Assembly (NCBI GenBank): GCA_002415085.1 | Contig: DIBV01000017.1 | Location: forward strand, 124,001 to 188,000 | From: Arsukibacterium sp. UBA5043 | Lineage (GTDB): Bacteria > Pseudomonadota > Gammaproteobacteria > Enterobacterales > Alteromonadaceae | Direction: 5' to 3' | Length of the DNA: 64,000 nt | Part shown: one piece after another, positions 59,110-64,000 of the stretch | Layout of the letters: each line of letters begins with the position of its first letter | Numbering within the stretch: position 1 is the stretch's first letter | Made by a program: the position numbers and the translations under genes | Notes under the pieces: generated by a model | Database searches by the model: none | What the model was told of the DNA's origin: nothing | Seen by the model: the letters and a program-made list of their open reading frames with translations, nothing else

Positions 59110-60051
59110 TTAACTGTATTCGGTTTCGGTTTCGGTTTCTGAAGGCGGAGGTGGCAGCATATCCTCGCGGCTAATGCCCAGCACTTCAGCAATAGCACTG
59201 GCAACATAAACTGACGAATATGTCCCCACCGCAATGCCAAATAACAGTGCAGTCGCAAAGCCGTTAATCAACGCCCCACCCAGAAAGAACAGAACAACCA
59301 GCACCAACACGGTGGTCAACGAGGTTACCACCGTGCGGTTCAACGTGGTGGTGATGGCGTGGTTTATGGTTTCATCGACCGTCGCATCCCGCAGTTTGCG
59401 AAAACTTTCCCGCAGCCGGTCAAATACGACTATGGTATCGTTAATTGAGTAGCCTATCAGGGCCAGAATAGCGGCAAGTACTGTTAAATCGAACTCCAGC
59501 TGCAATACTGAAAACAGCCCGACCGTTAATATGACATCATGCGCCAGCGACAGTACTGCCCCCACCGACAAGCGCCATTCAAAACGCAGGGCAACGTACA
59601 GTAAAATGCCAATAAGTGCGACCAGCAAAGCCATGCCACCATCCTGCTTCAGCTCTTCGCCAACGCTGGGCCCGACAAATTCAACCCGGCGCAGCTCTAC
59701 CGGCACGGTTTGCTGATAATTCAGCGCCTGCAGCACGGCCTGCCCTACTTTTTCCTGCGCCAGATCGGGGCGCAGCGGAATACGGATCAGCACATCTTTA
59801 CTGGAACCAAACAGTTGAATTACTGCATCAGGATAACCGGCAACGGCCAATGTTTCGCGCATCGCCGTTAAATCTGCTGGCTGGTGCAAACCCACTTCAA
59901 TTACCGTGCCGCCGGTAAAATCAAGGCCCCAGTTAATACCGTTGCTGAAAATTGACGCCAGAGAGCCCAGTATCAGCAAAGCTGACAACACTAACGCCGG
60001 CCATTTAATCCGCATAAAATTAACCGGCTGGTTAAACTTAAATAATTGCAT
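59110..60051 (-). CDS. secF: SecF, protein-export membrane subunit
   Basis: A 313-residue subunit of the SecDF proton-driven export motor. It has one N-terminal TM, a periplasmic domain with NWGLDFTGGTVIEVGL, and five C-terminal TM helices with GYSINDTIVVFDRLRESF. The C-terminus is short and acidic (PPPPSETETETEYS). It follows secD by 10 bp. A yajC gene is not next to the pair, so this may be a second secDF copy. Confidence 0.95.
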   Translation of the reverse strand: MQLFKFNQPVNFMRIKWPALVLSALLILGSLASIFSNGINWGLDFTGGTVIEVGLHQPADLTAMRETLAVAGYPDAVIQLFGSSKDVLIRIPLRPDLAQEKVGQAVLQALNYQQTVPVELRRVEFVGPSVGEELKQDGGMALLVALIGILLYVALRFEWRLSVGAVLSLAHDVILTVGLFSVLQLEFDLTVLAAILALIGYSINDTIVVFDRLRESFRKLRDATVDETINHAITTTLNRTVVTSLTTVLVLVVLFFLGGALINGFATALLFGIAVGTYSSVYVASAIAEVLGISREDMLPPPPSETETETEYS

Positions 60052-60061
60052 ACATTACTCC

Positions 60062-61915
60062 CTACAGCGGCAGTGACTGCAAACGGCGGCCACCCCAGAA
60101 CAAGTTAACCAGCAAACGGGTACCTACTACGGCCGTAAAGATGGAGGTTAAAATACCGATGGCCAGAGTAATAGCAAACCCTTTGACCGGGCCACTCCCC
60201 ACCCCAAACAGAATAAGCGCGACCAGTAAGGTGGTAATATTGGAGTCAGCAATGGTTGAAAACGCCCGCTCATAGCCCAGATTAATGGCTTGTTGCACGC
60301 TGCGCCCCTCGGCCAACTCTTCCCGTATTCGCTCAAAAATAAGCACATTAGCATCAACCGCCATACCAACCGTCAGTACTATGCCGGCCATGCCCGGCAA
60401 AGTTAATGTTGCCCCAGGGATCATCGATAAAAAACCGACTATCAATACCAGATTTGCTGCCAGTGCCACATTGGCTACCAGGCCGAACGCTTTGTAATAC
60501 ACCAGCATAAACAGCACAACTGCAGCCAGTCCCCACTGAATGGCCGCCAAACCCAGGGCGATATTTTCTTTGCCTAAGCTCGGGCCGATAGTGCGCTCTT
60601 CAATCACCTGAATAGGCGCTATCAGCGCACCAGCACGTAATAAACTGGCCAGATGCTGCGCTTCTGCCGGGGAACCTAAGCCAGTGATGACAAAATCACG
60701 CCCCAGACGCATGGTAATGGTGGCGTCATTAATCACCTCCTGCTGCTTCACCAGTACCGCTGTACCATCAGCATTAAGCTCGGTGCCGGGTTTATATTCA
60801 ATAAAAACCGTTGCCATTCTGCGGCCCACCGCACTTTTTGACGCCTCCGACATTAAATTGCCACCTGCGGTATCCAGTTTAATGTTGACCTGAGGCTGGC
60901 TATATTCGTCATAGCCGGAAACAGCATCAATAATATGATCGCCAGTTAACAGCACCCGTTTTTCCAGTAATACTGGCCGGCCATCGGCACTGTGGTAAAG
61001 ATCAGCATTGGCGGATAACCGTCCTGCTACTGCAGCAGCTAAATCACTGTCAGTATCAACCAACCGAAATTCCAGGGTTGCGGTAGCACTTAATATTTCC
61101 TTAGCCTGGGCAGTATCCTGTACGCCGGGTAATTGCACAACAATCCGGTCTGCGCCCTGGCGCTGCACTACCGACTCGGCAACGCCAATCTCATTCACCC
61201 GGTTGCGCATAATCGTGATGTTCTGTTCAAGCGCATAATTACGGATCTCGCGCTGCCGCTCTTCACTCAGGGATACCAGTAAACTCAGGTTTTCAGCGTC
61301 ATCTGTTATCACAAACTGGTTATCTTGCTGGCTTAACAACGTTGTCGCTTCTTTCAAATCTTCAGACTGACGAAAACTGAGCGTAATCTGCCCCTGCTCC
61401 AAGTCAGCTTTAACCCTCAGATAGCGGATATCAGCCTGACGTAAGTCGCTGCGAAAGGCACTGACCATATCATTCAGGTGTTTATCCAGCGCAGCCTGCA
61501 TATCAACTGCCAGCAAAAAGTGTACGCCACCGCGCAGGTCCAGTCCCAGCTTCATTGGCGTAGCGCCAATTGCCGTTAACCAGGCAGGCGTGGCCGGCAT
61601 CAGGCTCAGGGCGCTGGTGTAATGAGTGCCTAATACATTTTTTGCCTGATCAAGTGCCTGCAGTTGCTGCTCGGCATTACTAAAACGGGCAATTATTTTA
61701 CCGTCCTGTAACGCTACGGATGTTGCAGTAATGCCGGCGTCAATAAAGGATTGCTCCAGCTTGAGCCGGGTTGGCTCGGTAATTGTACCGCCGCGGCTGG
61801 CACTGATGTTAAGTGCCGGCTCTTCCGGATATAAATTGGGTAATGCATATAGCAAGGTTAGTAACAGCATGCCGATAACGACCAGATATCGCCATGCCGG
61901 ATTTTTATTTAACAT
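60062..61915 (-). CDS. secD: SecD, protein-export membrane subunit
   Basis: A 617-residue subunit with one N-terminal TM, the periplasmic P1 domain with LGLDLRGGVHFLLAVD, NRVNEIGVAESVVQRQGADRIVVQLPG, and the C-terminal TM bundle with GMAVDANVLIFERIREEL, in which the Asp is the proton-path residue. It leads the secDF pair. A small exported protein gene lies 90 bp upstream. Confidence 0.95.
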   Translation of the reverse strand: MLNKNPAWRYLVVIGMLLLTLLYALPNLYPEEPALNISASRGGTITEPTRLKLEQSFIDAGITATSVALQDGKIIARFSNAEQQLQALDQAKNVLGTHYTSALSLMPATPAWLTAIGATPMKLGLDLRGGVHFLLAVDMQAALDKHLNDMVSAFRSDLRQADIRYLRVKADLEQGQITLSFRQSEDLKEATTLLSQQDNQFVITDDAENLSLLVSLSEERQREIRNYALEQNITIMRNRVNEIGVAESVVQRQGADRIVVQLPGVQDTAQAKEILSATATLEFRLVDTDSDLAAAVAGRLSANADLYHSADGRPVLLEKRVLLTGDHIIDAVSGYDEYSQPQVNIKLDTAGGNLMSEASKSAVGRRMATVFIEYKPGTELNADGTAVLVKQQEVINDATITMRLGRDFVITGLGSPAEAQHLASLLRAGALIAPIQVIEERTIGPSLGKENIALGLAAIQWGLAAVVLFMLVYYKAFGLVANVALAANLVLIVGFLSMIPGATLTLPGMAGIVLTVGMAVDANVLIFERIREELAEGRSVQQAINLGYERAFSTIADSNITTLLVALILFGVGSGPVKGFAITLAIGILTSIFTAVVGTRLLVNLFWGGRRLQSLPL

Positions 61916-62008
61916 TTAATTTGTCCTTCACATACTCAGCACCACTAAAGCAACGTTAGCTATGCTATAGCGGGAAAAAATGGGCAACGGATCGTTGCGG
62001 TTTGAGTT

Positions 62009-62338
62009 TTACAGTGAAATAAAGGCGGGAGGCGCGCGGGCGGAGTAAGATTGACTTAAAGCAGAAATGGCAACCCATTGCCGACTTATCTCAGCGGCAG
62101 AGCTCGCCAGCTGAAAAGTAAATTGATTGTCAGGTATTATTGCTGCTGGCGGCTCATCATCGTCGCTATTGTCAGCAGCTATCGCTTGTTGATGAAGCGC
62201 AGAAGAAATGGCAGGGTTGAGTCCTTGCAGCTGGGTATCTGCCAGCCGTTCCAGCCCATTGCCATACACTGCCAATGCTTGCGGTGATGACAATAAAGCC
62301 AGATAAACCAGAATGGCAAAGCCAGTGAACCAGCGCAT
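62009..62338 (-). CDS. Small exported protein of unknown function
   Basis: A 109-residue protein with an N-terminal hydrophobic segment (FAILVYLALLSSPQALA) and a mature part containing NSDDDEPPAAIIP and a hydrophobic tail ending YSARAPPAFISL. GAGG lies 4 nt upstream of the ATG. The RAPP tail resembles ends of small DUF2946-like proteins, but I do not assign the family. Could be a periplasmic or membrane-anchored protein. Confidence 0.55.
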   Translation of the reverse strand: MRWFTGFAILVYLALLSSPQALAVYGNGLERLADTQLQGLNPAISSALHQQAIAADNSDDDEPPAAIIPDNQFTFQLASSAAEISRQWVAISALSQSYSARAPPAFISL

Positions 62339-62500
62339 AAAACCTCATAACAGACACAGGCGGACAGCGACAGGCGGATGTCGTTAACCTGCTTGCACTA
62401 TCATGAGGCTTAGCGTTTAAAGAAACAAGCCACTGCTAAACAAATAACGAAAAGTTAGTAGCGCTTTTATCGTCGCAGCAGGCAGTAGTCTCTGTACCGC

Positions 62501-64000
62501 TTATTTTTCCGGTTTGTCGGAATTAACCAGCGACAACTGATATACATCATGCCGGCGGTCTTTCATGGTATTAACACTGCCATGGGTATGCAGCTCTTTT
62601 AATAAATCCAGATTAACGTCAACAATTAGCAGCATTTCGGAATTAGGGGTCGCTTCAGCTTTAATCCCGGTAGTCGGAAAAGCAAAATCTGACGGCGTAA
62701 ATAACGCCGACTGGGCATACTGAATATCCATATTATTAACCCGCGCCAGATTACCTACTGCCCCGGCAATGGCCACATAACACTCATTTTCAATCGCCCG
62801 GGCCATCGCACAGTGCCGGACCCGGGTATACCCGTTCTGGGTATCGGTTAAAAAAGGCACAAACAGGATGTTCATTCCCTGATCTGATAACAAACGCGCG
62901 TACTCCGGAAACTCAACATCGTAGCAGATCATAATGCCAATTTTACCGCAGTCAGTATCGAACACTTTCACCTTATTGCCGCCGTGCATGGCCCAGTTGC
63001 GCTTTTCAGCCGGGGTAACATGCACCTTATCGTATTGCTCCCAGCTGCCATCCCGGCGACACAAAAAACCACTGTTATGCAGCTTGCCATCGTAGATGCA
63101 CGGCATACTGCCGGTAATAATATTGATGTTATAGGCAATAGCAAACTCAATGAATTTTTCACGGATAGTATCGGTATATTTTGCCAGCTCGCGAATGCTT
63201 TGGGTGACACTTAAATGGTTATAATGCTCCATCAATGGCGCAGCGAATAACTCCGGGAATAGAATAAAATCGCTTTTATAGTCGGATACCGCATCAACAA
63301 AAAACTCCATCTGCTCAAACAGCTGGTTGATGTCTTTCATATTGCGCATTTGCCACTGCACCAGGCCCAGTCGTACTTCAGCTTTAGGGGCATTAATTAA
63401 TTTTACTGATTTGGTGTAGTAAATATTGGCCCATTCCAGCAAGGTGGCATATTCCTGCGACTGCACATCGCCGGGAATGTAACCGGTCAGTAACTTACGG
63501 ACATGAAAGCCATTGGCCAGCTGAAAACTGAGTACCGGATCATACAGCTCTTTGCTTTTAACTTTTTCAATGTATTGTTTTGCGGTCAGTTTGTCGGAAT
63601 GCTGCTGATAATTCGGCATTCTGCCGCCAGCCATAATGGCGCGTAAATTTAAGTTCTCGCAGATCTCTTTGCGAACATCGTACAGCCGCCGTGCCAGACG
63701 CAAGCCACGGTACTCCGGATGAATAAACACTTCTATGCCGTACAGCACATCGCCATTATGGTCATGATTATCAAAAGAAAAACCTGAAACAATCTGCTCG
63801 TAGGTATGATCATCACTGAATTTTCGGTAATCAATAATCAGCGAAAATGCACAACCCACAACTTTACCGTCAACACAGACACAGATCTGACCTTCAGGAA
63901 ACTTGGTTAGCAAGGTATCGACTCTCTCTGCCGTCCAGCTTAATAACGGCCCCGCCTGATACACCTGTTCGGATGCTGCGCGCAGCTCTTTCATATCCTC
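62501..64000 (-). CDS. GNAT acetyltransferase-nitrilase fusion, 5' end outside window
   Basis: At least 499 residues. The N-terminal GNAT domain (VVGCAFSLIIDYRKF, VFIHPEYRGLRLARRLYDVRK) is joined to a C-terminal carbon-nitrogen hydrolase with the catalytic Glu (FILFPELFAAP), Lys (YDKVHVTPAEK) and Cys (IGIMICYDVEFPE). The ATG at 63994 is probably internal: the frame is open to the window end as EDMKELR, and family members have about 15-20 more residues here. Such fusions hydrolyse amides; together with the nearby RimK- and AsnO-like enzymes it might act on acylated small peptides, though the secDF pair lies between. Confidence 0.88.
   Translation of the reverse strand, partial: EDMKELRAASEQVYQAGPLLSWTAERVDTLLTKFPEGQICVCVDGKVVGCAFSLIIDYRKFSDDHTYEQIVSGFSFDNHDHNGDVLYGIEVFIHPEYRGLRLARRLYDVRKEICENLNLRAIMAGGRMPNYQQHSDKLTAKQYIEKVKSKELYDPVLSFQLANGFHVRKLLTGYIPGDVQSQEYATLLEWANIYYTKSVKLINAPKAEVRLGLVQWQMRNMKDINQLFEQMEFFVDAVSDYKSDFILFPELFAAPLMEHYNHLSVTQSIRELAKYTDTIREKFIEFAIAYNINIITGSMPCIYDGKLHNSGFLCRRDGSWEQYDKVHVTPAEKRNWAMHGGNKVKVFDTDCGKIGIMICYDVEFPEYARLLSDQGMNILFVPFLTDTQNGYTRVRHCAMARAIENECYVAIAGAVGNLARVNNMDIQYAQSALFTPSDFAFPTTGIKAEATPNSEMLLIVDVNLDLLKELHTHGSVNTMKDRRHDVYQLSLVNSDKPEK

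Overview
The window reads as a continuous piece of a gammaproteobacterial chromosome. Gene content and protein style suggest the Rheinheimera/Alishewanella/Arsukibacterium group (Chromatiaceae/Alteromonadales); this is an inference from family resemblance, not from a marker gene. No rRNA, tRNA, CRISPR array, intact insertion sequence or prophage was seen.

Bases 1-24150 form an anaerobic/nitrogen-oxide region: the end of anaerobic ribonucleotide reductase (nrdD), quinol NO reductase (norB), two NorR-type sigma-54 activators (5131-6699 and 21740-23266), an HPP-CBS membrane protein, hemN, the O2-independent ubiquinone genes ubiT and ubiUV, mogA and moeB for molybdenum cofactor, two divergent NarK-type transporters, a PP2C-kinase fusion, nnrS and ytfE. 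Three sigma-54 promoters (norB, the 4911-4108 operon, ytfE), each with three GT-N7-AC NorR boxes at nearly the same distance, tie these units into one NO-responsive circuit. FNR-type and NarL-type 7-2-7 sites appear before narK and before the gene at 20151.

Bases 24160-30670 hold a GGDEF protein, a sugar nucleotidyltransferase, a FixL-like heme-PAS kinase with a NarL-family regulator, then CBS, Hsp20, YjbQ and a yeast-type cytosine deaminase. Bases 30750-35070 are an accessory island: a higBA toxin-antitoxin pair flanked by two diverged 150-bp copies of the deaminase 5' region, a Rad50/SMC-like ATPase (possible defence gene) and a gene remnant, ending at the rsgA terminator.

Bases 36440-43860 form a self-contained unit: a YbbAP-like ABC exporter, an exported DJ-1/PfpI protein, an OmpR/EnvZ-type two-component system and a secreted protein of unknown function. 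All three transcription units start about 50 bp downstream of the same direct repeat, TTTCAC-N5-TTTCAC, so they look like one regulon of the encoded two-component system.

The rest (44000-64000) is a mixed set: catalase KatE, VOC proteins, YqcI/DUF1989 pair, an amidohydrolase, lipoproteins and secreted proteins, a STAS plus receiver-PP2C partner-switch pair, a DUF2383 protein, a divergent peptide-ligase/amidotransferase cluster (AsnO-like, RimK-like, YafJ-like), a secDF pair and a truncated GNAT-nitrilase fusion at the window edge.
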